Of a DNA stretch of 26,361 nt, positions 15,917 to 22,678 are shown in pieces; within the stretch, counting starts at the first letter, position 1, and every line of letters begins with the position of its first letter. Made by a program: the position numbers and the translations under genes. Under the pieces are notes generated by a model, which saw only the letters and a program-made list of their open reading frames with translations, ran no database searches and was not told the origin of the DNA. Source of the stretch: Deltaproteobacteria bacterium UBA6106 (GTDB taxonomy: Bacteria; Desulfobacterota; Syntrophorhabdia; Syntrophorhabdales; Syntrophorhabdaceae); NCBI GenBank assembly GCA_002428485.1, contig DIWM01000045.1, positions 50,794 through 77,154 of the forward strand, written 5' to 3'.

Positions 15917-15925
15917 TGGTATATA
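15917..15925 (+). promoter_or_regulatory. Extended -10 element close to the MEMO gene start
   Basis: TGG followed by TATATA (15920-15925) fits an extended -10 promoter, which can work without a good -35; none is seen. Transcription would begin at about 15932-15933, at the ATG itself. No ribosome-site sequence lies before that ATG, which agrees with a leaderless mRNA. Confidence 0.4.
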
Positions 15926-15932
15926 AACTGTC

Positions 15933-17132
15933 ATGGAAAATCCGAAGCTGAGATGGATCGAGGCGCACCCAATCGTCCAGGACGGCAAAGAACTGATACT
16001 GCTCAGGGACACGGAAGGGATAACAGAGCACGCCCTCATTGTGCAGAAAGAAGTGGCCTTCATAATCTCCCTCATGGACGGAACAAGGGCCCTCAGGGAT
16101 ATTCAGGAAGAGTATATGAGGGTTTCCGGAGAACTGATCTACCTGGAAGATATACAGGGGCTTGTCGATGCCCTTGATTCCCACCTCCTCCTTTTCAATG
16201 AGCATTACGTGGATTGCCTCACGCGGATGCGCGAGGAATATGTAAAAACCCCGGTTAGGGAGCCATTTCTTGCCGGCAAGAGCTATGCGGCGAACAGGAT
16301 GGACCTTATCACATTCCTCGACGAGATGTTCAAGGGTACGGACGGTAAAAGTTATGAAGGCAGGGAAATAACCGGCATCCTCGCCCCTCACATAGATTAT
16401 CCGAGAGGCGTGGAGGTTTACAGGGAGACCTACAGGCACCTCAGATCTGTCGAAAAACCCCTCATCATTATCCTGGGGACGTGCCATCGCCCCACAGACA
16501 GGATCTGGAGCATATCGGTGAAGGATTTTTCAACGCCACTTGATGTTATTCCACACCCTGAGGGGTTGTGCAGCCTGATTCGTGAAAATGACGTTCTGAA
16601 ACAATATATCGATGAGTGGCCGCACAGGAACGAACATTCCATTGAGCTTCAGCTCCCGCTGATACAGTTCATGATGAACAATGATTTCGAGATGCTTCCC
16701 ATCCTCACCGGCTCCATGCAGGAATACGTCGAAGGACAAAAAGGCGTGGACGACGGGGAGATTGTTGAAATCGTGGAGAATTTCAAGGCAGCGCTTCAGG
16801 ACTACGGCAGGCCATATGTCATTATCTCCGGCGCCGACCTCGCGCACATCGGTGCGCAATTTGGAGACCGGTACGCGCTTGACCTTGGTACCCTTGCCGT
16901 CTCAAAAGGAAAGGACGAAACGATCCTCGGCTCCGTGGGCAAGGTGGATCCGAAGGGGTTTTTCGAGTCGATCAGGGCGGAGAGTGATTCAAGGAGGATA
17001 TGCGGCCTCACACCGATCTTCTTCCAGCTCTGCCTGCTGCAGGAAAGCGCCTGCGACATCATCAGCTATAAACAATGGACCGACGGAAAATCCTCGGTGA
17101 GCTTCGCGGGAGGGGTGTTTCACAAGCCGTAA
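15933..17132 (+). CDS. amrB: MEMO-family protein (AmmeMemoRadiSam system protein B) with extra N-terminal domain
   Basis: A 399-residue protein in two parts. Residues 1-100 resemble a small PqqD-like or winged peptide-binding domain (DGTRALRDIQEEY) and are absent from the about 290-residue plain MEMO proteins. Residues 140-399 are the MEMO fold, related to LigB dioxygenases. The metal-site residues known from human MEMO1 are all recognisable: His153 (APHIDY, cf. His49), His185 (LGTCHRP, cf. His81), His305 (GADLAHIG, cf. His192) and Cys357 (RICGLTPI, cf. Cys244), plus EHSIELQLP (234-242). In bacteria such proteins often accompany an AMMECR1 protein and a radical SAM enzyme; neither is in this window. 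The start lacks a ribosome site. The biochemical role is unknown. Confidence 0.88.
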   Translation: MENPKLRWIEAHPIVQDGKELILLRDTEGITEHALIVQKEVAFIISLMDGTRALRDIQEEYMRVSGELIYLEDIQGLVDALDSHLLLFNEHYVDCLTRMREEYVKTPVREPFLAGKSYAANRMDLITFLDEMFKGTDGKSYEGREITGILAPHIDYPRGVEVYRETYRHLRSVEKPLIIILGTCHRPTDRIWSISVKDFSTPLDVIPHPEGLCSLIRENDVLKQYIDEWPHRNEHSIELQLPLIQFMMNNDFEMLPILTGSMQEYVEGQKGVDDGEIVEIVENFKAALQDYGRPYVIISGADLAHIGAQFGDRYALDLGTLAVSKGKDETILGSVGKVDPKGFFESIRAESDSRRICGLTPIFFQLCLLQESACDIISYKQWTDGKSSVSFAGGVFHKP

Positions 17133-17158
17133 GCTGATAACGTGAAAAGCGTTATATT

Positions 17159-17328
17159 CCGTAAGTCGTAAGGCGTGAGGCGATAAACCCCGTGAATCGT
17201 AAGGTGTGAGGGGTAAGGAAATACTACAGTGAAGTGTCCGGGTTTAAAACCTTTTACTTTTTACTTTTCACCTTTCACATTTTACATGTTTCATATCCCC
17301 TTACGACTTACGATTCACGACTTACGGG
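17159..17328. repeat. Heptad hairpin of GTRAGG type enclosing a TTTTACT heptad run
   Basis: The outer left arm has cores at 17162, 17169 and 17176, a 10-base linker (CGATAAACCC), then 17193, 17200, 17207 and 17214. The outer right arm has complement cores at 17300, 17307, 17314 and 17321. Between them, 17252-17286 holds five clean units of TTT(T/C)AC(T/C/A), the complement of the GGTGAGA-type pattern seen at 11844. The element fills the 218-base gap between the MEMO gene and cysK; no gene is visible. It ends shortly before the cysK ribosome site. Confidence 0.85.
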
Positions 17329-17350
17329 TGTTTCACTAGGAGGTTGAGAC

Positions 17351-18304
17351 ATGAAAAGGATCTATGAAGACAACTCCTATTCGATCGGCAGGACCCCTCT
17401 CGTACGGCTCAACAAGGTGACCGGTAATGCGAAGGCAACTGTCCTGGCGAAGATCGAAGGCAGGAACCCCGCGTACTCGGTGAAATGCCGCGTGGGTGCC
17501 TCGATGATCTGGGATGCCGAAAAGACCGGCAAGCTAAAGCCCGGCATGGAGATCATCGAGCCCACATCGGGGAATACCGGCATTGCCCTTGCCTATGTCG
17601 CCGCTGCAAGGGGCTACAGGCTGACGCTTACCATGCCGGAGACGATGAGCATCGAACGCAGGAAGGTAATAAAAATGCTGGGGGCAAACATCATCCTCAC
17701 AGAGGGATCGAAGGGGATGAAAGGCGCTGTCGATAAGGCCGAAGAGATCGCAAAGAGCAACCAGGTCCGTTATTTTCTGCCGCAGCAGTTCGAGAATCCC
17801 GCAAACCCTGCCATCCATGAGGCAACTACGGCAGTAGAGATATGGGACGACACTGAAGGGAAGATGGACATATTGGTCTGCGGCGTCGGCACGGGCGGCA
17901 CAATAACCGGGATAAGCCGCTATTTCAAGAAGGCCAGAGGCAGGCATATTACATCCGTTGCCGTGGAGCCGGTCCATTCGCCGATACTCACCCAGGCACG
18001 GAATGGCGAAGAATTAAAACCGGGTCCCCACAAGATCCAGGGCATCGGCGCCGGTTTTGTGCCGAAGGTGCTTGACCTCTCTCTCATCGACAGGATCGAG
18101 ACGGTAAGCAACGACGAGGCAATGGAGATGGCGCGCCGCCTTGCACGGGAAGAAGGCATCTTAAGCGGCATTTCCTGCGGCGCTGCAGCGCACGCGGCGA
18201 TACGAATTGCCATGGAACCGGCAAACGCAGGAAAAACGATCGTCGTTGTTCTTCCGGACGCAGGAGAGCGCTACCTTTCAACAGAATTATTTGAACTCCG
18301 GTAA
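17351..18304 (+). CDS. cysK: Cysteine synthase (O-acetylserine sulfhydrylase)
   Basis: PLP enzyme joining sulfide to O-acetylserine. The 317 residues show the PLP lysine Lys45 in NPAYSVKCRVGA, which is of the CysK rather than CysM kind (cf. NPSFSVKCRIG). They also show the substrate loop PTSGNTGIALA, the phosphate-binding loop GVGTGGTITGI and SGISCGAAAHAA near the C-terminus. A strong AGGAGGT ribosome site precedes the ATG. The stop is only six bases before mnmA, so sulfur assimilation and tRNA thiolation are coexpressed. The promoter would have to lie within or upstream of the repeat element before it. Confidence 0.95.
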   Translation: MKRIYEDNSYSIGRTPLVRLNKVTGNAKATVLAKIEGRNPAYSVKCRVGASMIWDAEKTGKLKPGMEIIEPTSGNTGIALAYVAAARGYRLTLTMPETMSIERRKVIKMLGANIILTEGSKGMKGAVDKAEEIAKSNQVRYFLPQQFENPANPAIHEATTAVEIWDDTEGKMDILVCGVGTGGTITGISRYFKKARGRHITSVAVEPVHSPILTQARNGEELKPGPHKIQGIGAGFVPKVLDLSLIDRIETVSNDEAMEMARRLAREEGILSGISCGAAAHAAIRIAMEPANAGKTIVVVLPDAGERYLSTELFELR

Positions 18305-18310
18305 TATGGA

Positions 18311-19429
18311 ATGAACAGGGCAGGGCAAAAAATAGTCGCAGTCGGCATGAGCGGCGGGGTTGATTCCACGATAGCGGCCTTTCTCCTGCAAAGGCAGGGG
18401 TTCACCGTAGTAGGCCTGACGATGAAGATCTGGGATGATTCTATCCGGTGCGAGACGACAAAGAGCGGATGTTACGGCCCCGATCAGGCATATAGCATAG
18501 CCGACGCCCAGGCAGCCGCCGTACGATTGGGGATTGAACACCATATAATTGACCTCAGCGATGAATTCCGGGAAACGGTCATTGAATATTTCCGCCGGGA
18601 GTACATAAACGGAAAGACGCCAAACCCTTGCGTGACGTGCAATTCGATGATCAAGTTCGGGGCACTCCTTGAAAAAGCGACGCTAAGCGGGATCACCTTC
18701 GACCTTTTCGCAACAGGCCACTATGCAAGAATTGTCCATGATCCTGTTGAGCACAGATATCTTCTGAAGCGCGGTATCGACAGGACGAAAGACCAGTCTT
18801 ACTTCCTCTACAGGCTCTCGCAGCGGCAGCTTGAAAAGACCATGTTCCCCCTCGGCGATTACCGTAAGGACGAGATAAGGATCATCGCCCGGGAGGCGGG
18901 GCTTGAGGGACATCTTGAAAAACCGGAAAGCCAGGATTTCCTGGAATGGGATGATTACGGCGTTCTCCTTGGCGGCAGGGGAAGACCCGGCAATATAGTG
19001 GATGAGGAAGGCAGCGTGATCGGTAAACATGCCGGCGTTGCCCGCTATACCGTGGGACAGCGCAAGCTGCTCAACCTGGCGGGAATGAAGGAGCCCTTCT
19101 ATGTCCTTCGCGTAGACGCAAAGCGCAACGAGATCACGGCAGGGCCGAAGGGTTCTCTTCGCCGTGCAGGACTGGTTGCCGGAGACCTCCATTGGATCCT
19201 CCCGTTCAGCGCCCTGCGGGGTGAACCTCTTCTGGCGCAGATAAGGTACAGGAGCATGCCTGCTGATTGCACCGTCCATCCGGAAGGAGACGGAACGGTC
19301 AGAGTTGAATTTGTTAAGCCCCAGGAGGCCATCGCCCCTGGCCAGTCAATAGTCTTTTACTCCGGCGATACAGTAGCAGGCGGCGGCATCATTCAAAAAT
19401 CCTTAAACGGCAAAAGGGAGATTGACTGA
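18311..19429 (+). CDS. mnmA: MnmA-type tRNA-specific 2-thiouridylase, atypical cysteine set
   Basis: ATP-dependent enzyme expected to thiolate U34 of tRNAs for Lys, Glu and Gln. It is 372 residues with the PP-loop GMSGGVDST (12-20), the ATGHYAR segment, DQSYFLYRL and RYTVGQRK. Cys110 in NPCVTCNSMIKFG matches the first catalytic cysteine. At the place of the second one (canonical pattern S-x-x-I-C-F) it has KPESQDFLEWDDY, with Leu211 where Cys is expected. Extra cysteines occur at 47, 54 and 107; Cys107 replaces the usual Asp. This suggests a different sulfur-transfer or iron-sulfur arrangement, or a paralogue with another target. It lies six bases after cysK. Confidence 0.87.
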   Translation: MNRAGQKIVAVGMSGGVDSTIAAFLLQRQGFTVVGLTMKIWDDSIRCETTKSGCYGPDQAYSIADAQAAAVRLGIEHHIIDLSDEFRETVIEYFRREYINGKTPNPCVTCNSMIKFGALLEKATLSGITFDLFATGHYARIVHDPVEHRYLLKRGIDRTKDQSYFLYRLSQRQLEKTMFPLGDYRKDEIRIIAREAGLEGHLEKPESQDFLEWDDYGVLLGGRGRPGNIVDEEGSVIGKHAGVARYTVGQRKLLNLAGMKEPFYVLRVDAKRNEITAGPKGSLRRAGLVAGDLHWILPFSALRGEPLLAQIRYRSMPADCTVHPEGDGTVRVEFVKPQEAIAPGQSIVFYSGDTVAGGGIIQKSLNGKREID

Positions 19430-19440
19430 AAAATGAACTA

Positions 19441-19460
19441 CCCCGCAGCAAGCTGCAGGG
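19441..19460. other. Small GC-rich hairpin between mnmA and thiM
   Basis: GCAGC and GCTGC pair across AA, with three more C-G pairs outside one mismatch (CCCC to GGG). It lies in the 70-base mnmA-thiM gap, before the GAGGAGAGG ribosome site of thiM. There is no T tract, so an intrinsic terminator is unlikely. From memory, similar ACCCCGCAGC hairpins recur in other genomes, which I cannot check. Confidence 0.5.
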
Positions 19461-19499
19461 AATCATCCGGATTGATTGTATTGAGGAGAGGCAGGCGAG

Positions 19500-20330
19500 A
19501 TGAACGATTATGAATTTTCAAGAAAGACTGTGGAGATACTGCGTGAGATCAGGAGGCGCAAGCCGCTGGTTCATCACATAACCAATTTTGTTGTAATGAA
19601 CAGTACGGCGAATGTGACCCTTGCCGTCGGCGCCTCGCCGATCATGGCCCATTCTCACGAAGAGATGGAGGCGATGGCGGCATTCGCCGATGCCCTGAAT
19701 CTGAACATCGGGACGCTGACCCCCTACTGGGTTGATTCCATGATCCTGGCGGGAAAGGTCGCAGGCAAGCGGGGCATCCCGATCATATTGGACCCCGTCG
19801 GCTCCGGCGCTACCCCGCTGCGGACAGAGGCCGCGGGAAGGCTTCTGGAAGAAGTGCCTGTAACGGTGATACGGGGCAATGCCTCGGAGGTGATGTCTTT
19901 GTTCACCGGCGGGAAGGAGATCAGGATCAGGGGGGTCGATTCCCTTGAGACCGTAGACGCCGTCCGTGACGGTGCGTATGCCACGGCGAAGGAGATGGGA
20001 AAGGTGATTGCCGTTACCGGGGAGGTCGACTTCATTACAAATGGAGAAAAGGCCATAGAGGTTCATAACGGAGACCCAATGTTCGGGCTTGTCACCGGGA
20101 CGGGATGCGCGGCAACAACGGTGGTCTCATGCTTCTGCGCTGTTGAGCCCGATCCCCTCGCTGCGACGGCATGCGCCCTCGGATACTACGGGCTCGCAGG
20201 CGAAGAGGCAGCCCGCGCATCAAAGGGGCCGGGGAGTTTCCAGACGGCGCTCTACGATGCGCTTTACGGCTTATCTGAAGAGGCGATGATGGAAAAGTTG
20301 AGGATCAAGACGATAGCTACAAACCCGTAA
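19500..20330 (+). CDS. thiM: Hydroxyethylthiazole kinase
   Basis: Phosphorylates 4-methyl-5-(2-hydroxyethyl)thiazole for thiamine salvage. It is 276 residues with HHITNFVVMNSTANVTLAVGASPIM (25-49), the loop LDPVGSGATPLRT (97-109), IRGNASEV (124-131) and the catalytic GTGCAAT with Cys203. Length and motifs are ordinary. A good GAGGAGAGG site precedes the ATG. It is followed by thiE after 168 bases that hold a heptad repeat, and the TAA stop of thiM is inside the first unit of that repeat (CCCGTAAGGC). There is no TPP riboswitch upstream. Confidence 0.94.
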   Translation: MNDYEFSRKTVEILREIRRRKPLVHHITNFVVMNSTANVTLAVGASPIMAHSHEEMEAMAAFADALNLNIGTLTPYWVDSMILAGKVAGKRGIPIILDPVGSGATPLRTEAAGRLLEEVPVTVIRGNASEVMSLFTGGKEIRIRGVDSLETVDAVRDGAYATAKEMGKVIAVTGEVDFITNGEKAIEVHNGDPMFGLVTGTGCAATTVVSCFCAVEPDPLAATACALGYYGLAGEEAARASKGPGSFQTALYDALYGLSEEAMMEKLRIKTIATNP

Positions 20331-20457
20331 GGCGTGAGGCGTAAGTCGTAAGGGGAGAAAGGCAACGTGAAACGCAAGGCACAAGGAACGAGGTGCGAGG
20401 AACGGAATGTTTTATGTTCATTTTTTTCGCCTAACGCCTTACGCCTGACGATTGACG
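20326..20457. repeat. Heptad repeat hairpin, GTRAGGC type with GCAAGG inner units
   Basis: The left arm has cores at 20328, 20335, 20342 and 20349. From 20366 to 20407 a second run of units follows (TGAA at 20368, then CAAG/CGAG-type cores every seven bases), in which the T of the core has become C. The right arm has complement cores at 20431, 20438, 20445 and 20452. It fills the thiM-thiE gap and supplies the thiM stop codon. No gene is seen. Confidence 0.85.
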
Positions 20458-20498
20458 AACAGAAGAGATAGACCAGGCAGAATAGAACGTGATGAGGA

Positions 20499-21152
20499 AT
20501 GAAAAAACCAACCTTACATGATTACCGGCTTTATTTTGTAACGGATCCCCGCCTGCACAGGGGGTATACCGTGCTGGAGCAGGTGGAGCTTGCCCTTCAG
20601 GGCGGCTTAAAGATCATCCAGGTGAGGGAGAAAAACCTGCCCCCGGCAGATTACCTCAAGCTTGCCGCCGACGCGCTGAAACTGACCCGCACCCACGGCG
20701 CCTTTCTGATCATCAACGATTCGGTGGAAGTGGCCGCAGCATCAGGCGTCGACGGGATTCACCTCGGCCAGGAGGATACGTCCGTTGCCGAAGCGCGTAA
20801 ACTACTTGGACAGGATATCATTATCGGCGTCTCTGTAAAAACAGTGGAAGAGGCTGTTTGTGCTGAAAAGGATGGCGCCGATTACCTGGCGGTTAGCGGA
20901 GTATTTCCTACCAGGACAAAGAAGGACCTTGGTTATTACCCGGGCCTTGACGGGGTTAAACAGATACGGCAAAACACCCATCTCCCCGTTATCGGGATCG
21001 GGGGGATCAGCCTTCACAACTGCCGCAGCGTCATCGAATCAGGGGCGCACGGCGTTGCGGTCGTGACAGCCATAACCATGTCGGAGGATATTCCTCGCAC
21101 CTGCCGGTCTTTTCTGGAAGTTATAACGCAGGCTATCTGCAAAGACAGCTAA
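20499..21152 (+). CDS. thiE: Thiamine-phosphate synthase
   Basis: TIM-barrel enzyme joining thiazole phosphate and HMP diphosphate to thiamine phosphate. It is 217 residues with QVREKNLP (41-48), INDSVEVA (72-79), GIHLGQED (86-93), the phosphate and substrate loop SGVFPTRTKKDLG (133-145) and GIGGI near 166-170. The canonical family opening GPVFPT is here SGVFPT. The ribosome site is poor: GAGGA abuts the ATG. With thiM it forms a salvage pair; thiD, which would supply HMP diphosphate, and thiC are not in the window. Confidence 0.93.
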   Translation: MKKPTLHDYRLYFVTDPRLHRGYTVLEQVELALQGGLKIIQVREKNLPPADYLKLAADALKLTRTHGAFLIINDSVEVAAASGVDGIHLGQEDTSVAEARKLLGQDIIIGVSVKTVEEAVCAEKDGADYLAVSGVFPTRTKKDLGYYPGLDGVKQIRQNTHLPVIGIGGISLHNCRSVIESGAHGVAVVTAITMSEDIPRTCRSFLEVITQAICKDS

Positions 21153-21355
21153 TAGCTCCCGGCAAATCCTAATTTCTAATCTCTAAATCCTAAACAAATT
21201 CGAATGTTCCAATGTTCAAAATACAAACAATGTGCATTTGTTATAGCCTACCCCTTATCATTAATTGAGAGCATCAGTATCGGGCTTGTTGCTCGAGACT
21301 AACCTTGCAATTAAACCGTCCCTTGAGCAAACCGTCGTGAGGCAAGGAAGCTCGA

Positions 21356-21377
21356 ACTTTTGCCGTCAGGCAAAAGT
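21356..21377. other. Perfect 9-bp hairpin in the thiE-yjbQ gap
   Basis: ACTTTTGCC (21356-21364) and GGCAAAAGT (21369-21377) pair perfectly around a GTCA loop. The T run is inside the stem, not after it, so it does not look like a standard terminator of thiE. It may be part of a larger structured RNA. Confidence 0.75.
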
Positions 21378-21487
21378 ACCGAAGCCGAACGCGAGCGAAT
21401 GGAGCCGCAGGAGCGGAATGAGCGTGTTTGCGGGGGATGTCCCGATGCCATGCTCATCCTTGATACATCATTTTCATTCTTCGAGGG

Positions 21488-21506
21488 TGCCGCGCAAAGC
21501 GCGGCA
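21488..21506. other. Perfect 8-bp GC hairpin before the right repeat arm
   Basis: TGCCGCGC (21488-21495) and GCGCGGCA (21499-21506) pair with an AAA loop. It stands between the thiE and yjbQ 3' ends, which converge, and could help end transcription from either side, although no T tract follows. Confidence 0.7.
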
Positions 21507-21538
21507 TGGACCATTGTTTAGGATTTCGTGCTTGGAGT

Positions 21539-21958
21539 TCATTCCCCGATGATCTGAAGGGTGAGCTGCCGCTTTCTCGGCCGGTTGTCGAATTCCGCCA
21601 GCACGACCTGCTGCCACGTGCCGAGAAGGGGCTTCCCGTTTTGGAAGGGGATCGTCAGGAAGGGACCGGTAAATGCCGCCCGTACGTGGCTGAAGCCGTT
21701 CGCGTCTCCCCATGTGTCATCGTGGTGGTAGTGCTTTTCCGATGGCGCGATCCTTTCGTAGAATTCGCGGATATCCCTGATGAGACCGGGTTCATATTCT
21801 AAGGTCGTAACCCCCGCGGTGGAACCGGAGACAAAGACGGTAAGATTGCCTATCTGCAAACCTGACCGGTCAAGCGCCCCGGATATTTCGCCGGTAATGT
21901 TTATCAGGTCTCCGCTGCCACGCGTATTAATAGTGATCGTGTCGTTTATTATTCTCAT
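21539..21958 (-). CDS. yjbQ: YjbQ / UPF0047 family protein
   Basis: A small 139-residue protein of the UPF0047 family. The conserved core HYHHDDTWGDANGFSHVRAA (76-95) supplies the metal- or substrate-binding histidines, and LGTWQQVVLAEFDNRPRKR (112-130) is the second signature. In E. coli, YjbQ has been linked to a weak thiamine-phosphate-synthase activity, so its position facing thiM-thiE is notable but may be chance. Its start overlaps the stop of the upstream nitroreductase gene by four bases (ATGA on the minus strand), so those two are coupled. Confidence 0.9.
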   Translation of the reverse strand: MRIINDTITINTRGSGDLINITGEISGALDRSGLQIGNLTVFVSGSTAGVTTLEYEPGLIRDIREFYERIAPSEKHYHHDDTWGDANGFSHVRAAFTGPFLTIPFQNGKPLLGTWQQVVLAEFDNRPRKRQLTLQIIGE

Positions 21959-22452
21959 CGCCTGACCATCAGGTCGCGCAGGTGTTTTCTTTTCCCTTTC
22001 GGTGATTCGTCGGGGTATCCGACGGCAACAACGGCCATAAGCTCCAGCGTATCGTCAAGGCTCAGATAGTCCGAGACCTCTTTTTTCCTGCTCAGTATCT
22101 CGCCAAGCCAGCACGTCCCGAGACCGCTGTTGTGCGCCTCGAGGAGCATGTTCTCTATGGCGGCCCCCAGACCCATAAGGTCCTTGTCCCTGTTGTAGGA
22201 TTCCTTAAGGCTTAGGCATACGAGAATAATAAGAGGAGCGTTTGTGATGATATGGCTTTGTTTTGCGAATTGCGAGATCCCTTTTTTCTCTGCCTCGTCC
22301 CTGATGACAAGGAACCTCCACGGCTGGTTGTTGCGGCCGGAAGGCGCCCACCTCGCCGCTTCCAGGATCTTCCCGACAGAGGCATCATCAGGGATCTCCT
22401 GTGTGAACCTCCTTATAGAACGTCTCTGCCGTATAATACCAGATATGTCCAT
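21955..22452 (-). CDS. Nitroreductase family protein
   Basis: A 165-residue FMN-dependent oxidoreductase of the nitroreductase superfamily, shorter than NfsB-type enzymes (about 215). RRSIRRF (10-16) and APSGRNNQPWRFLVI (36-50) are the FMN-binding signatures, and GLGAAIENMLLEAHNSGLGTCWLGEI (about 94-119) is the conserved second half. The substrate is unknown; members of this size reduce quinones, nitro compounds or flavins. It is coupled to yjbQ. The ribosome site is weak (AAAGAGA). The tRNA-Pro gene lies 55 bases upstream on the same strand and may share its transcript. Confidence 0.9.
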   Translation of the reverse strand: MDISGIIRQRRSIRRFTQEIPDDASVGKILEAARWAPSGRNNQPWRFLVIRDEAEKKGISQFAKQSHIITNAPLIILVCLSLKESYNRDKDLMGLGAAIENMLLEAHNSGLGTCWLGEILSRKKEVSDYLSLDDTLELMAVVAVGYPDESPKGKRKHLRDLMVRR

Positions 22453-22507
22453 TCTCTTTACGCCCGTGATGGGTGTGTTTGTGTTTGCCTGAAAGACATA
22501 TGAATTA

Positions 22508-22586
22508 TGGTCGGGATGACTGGATTTGAACCAGCGGCCTCTTGCTCCCGAAGCAAGCGCTCTACACCATGCTGAGCTACATCCCG
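22508..22586 (-). tRNA. tRNA-Pro, anticodon CGG, CCA encoded
   Basis: A complete cloverleaf on the minus strand. The acceptor stem CGGGATG pairs perfectly with CATCCCG. The D arm is GCTC...GAGC. The anticodon stem CTTGC/GCAAG encloses loop TTCGGGA with anticodon CGG, reading CCG (Pro). The T arm is GCTGG-TTCAAAT-CCAGT, with one G-T pair. The discriminator A is followed by an encoded CCA at 22510-22508. The mature part without CCA is 76 bases. Confidence 0.97.
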
Positions 22587-22678
22587 TGACATAAAGATAA
22601 CAGACAAATCAGAAAAATTCCATTGATTTTTAACGGCAGACATGATACTTATTCACACTTTTCCCAAGGAGGTTAACG

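Larger units (their letters stand above)
21163..21537. repeat. AATCCTA-type opposed arms enclosing a structured 270-base insert
   Basis: The left arm (21163-21231) has CTAA cores at 21169, 21176, 21183 and 21190, then the tail ATGTTCCAATGTTCAAAA. The right arm (21512-21537) has TTAG at 21518 followed by degenerate units in phase. The enclosed sequence (about 21240-21510) has no convincing ORF but contains two perfect hairpins (listed separately) and runs like GAGCGAATGGAGCCGC. The gap between thiE and yjbQ is 386 bases and holds nothing else that I recognise. Compare the architecture at 10756-11074, where similar arms enclose a different palindrome. Confidence 0.75.

Noticed and set aside
15885..16487. 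200-residue minus-strand ORF overlapping the MEMO gene, and a similar 240-residue one at 25093-25815
   Set aside because: Both lie antisense to genes with clear catalytic motifs, and their translations have the composition typical of antisense shadows.
19441..19460. Intrinsic terminator between mnmA and thiM
   Set aside because: The stem has a mismatch and is not followed by a T tract, so I list it only as a hairpin.
19430..19499. TPP riboswitch before thiM (or thiE)
   Set aside because: The 70-base gap is too short, and neither gap shows the CTGAGA and ACCTGATCTGG-type conserved segments; the gap before thiE is made of heptad repeats.
9369..20457. CRISPR array made from the intergenic repeats
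   Set aside because: There are no unique spacers of constant length between identical repeats and no cas genes; units are adjacent seven-base words with variation.
21265..21552. 95-residue plus-strand ORF in the thiE-yjbQ gap
   Set aside because: It has no ribosome site, runs through two hairpins and a repeat arm, and its translation is arginine- and serine-rich without a recognisable domain.
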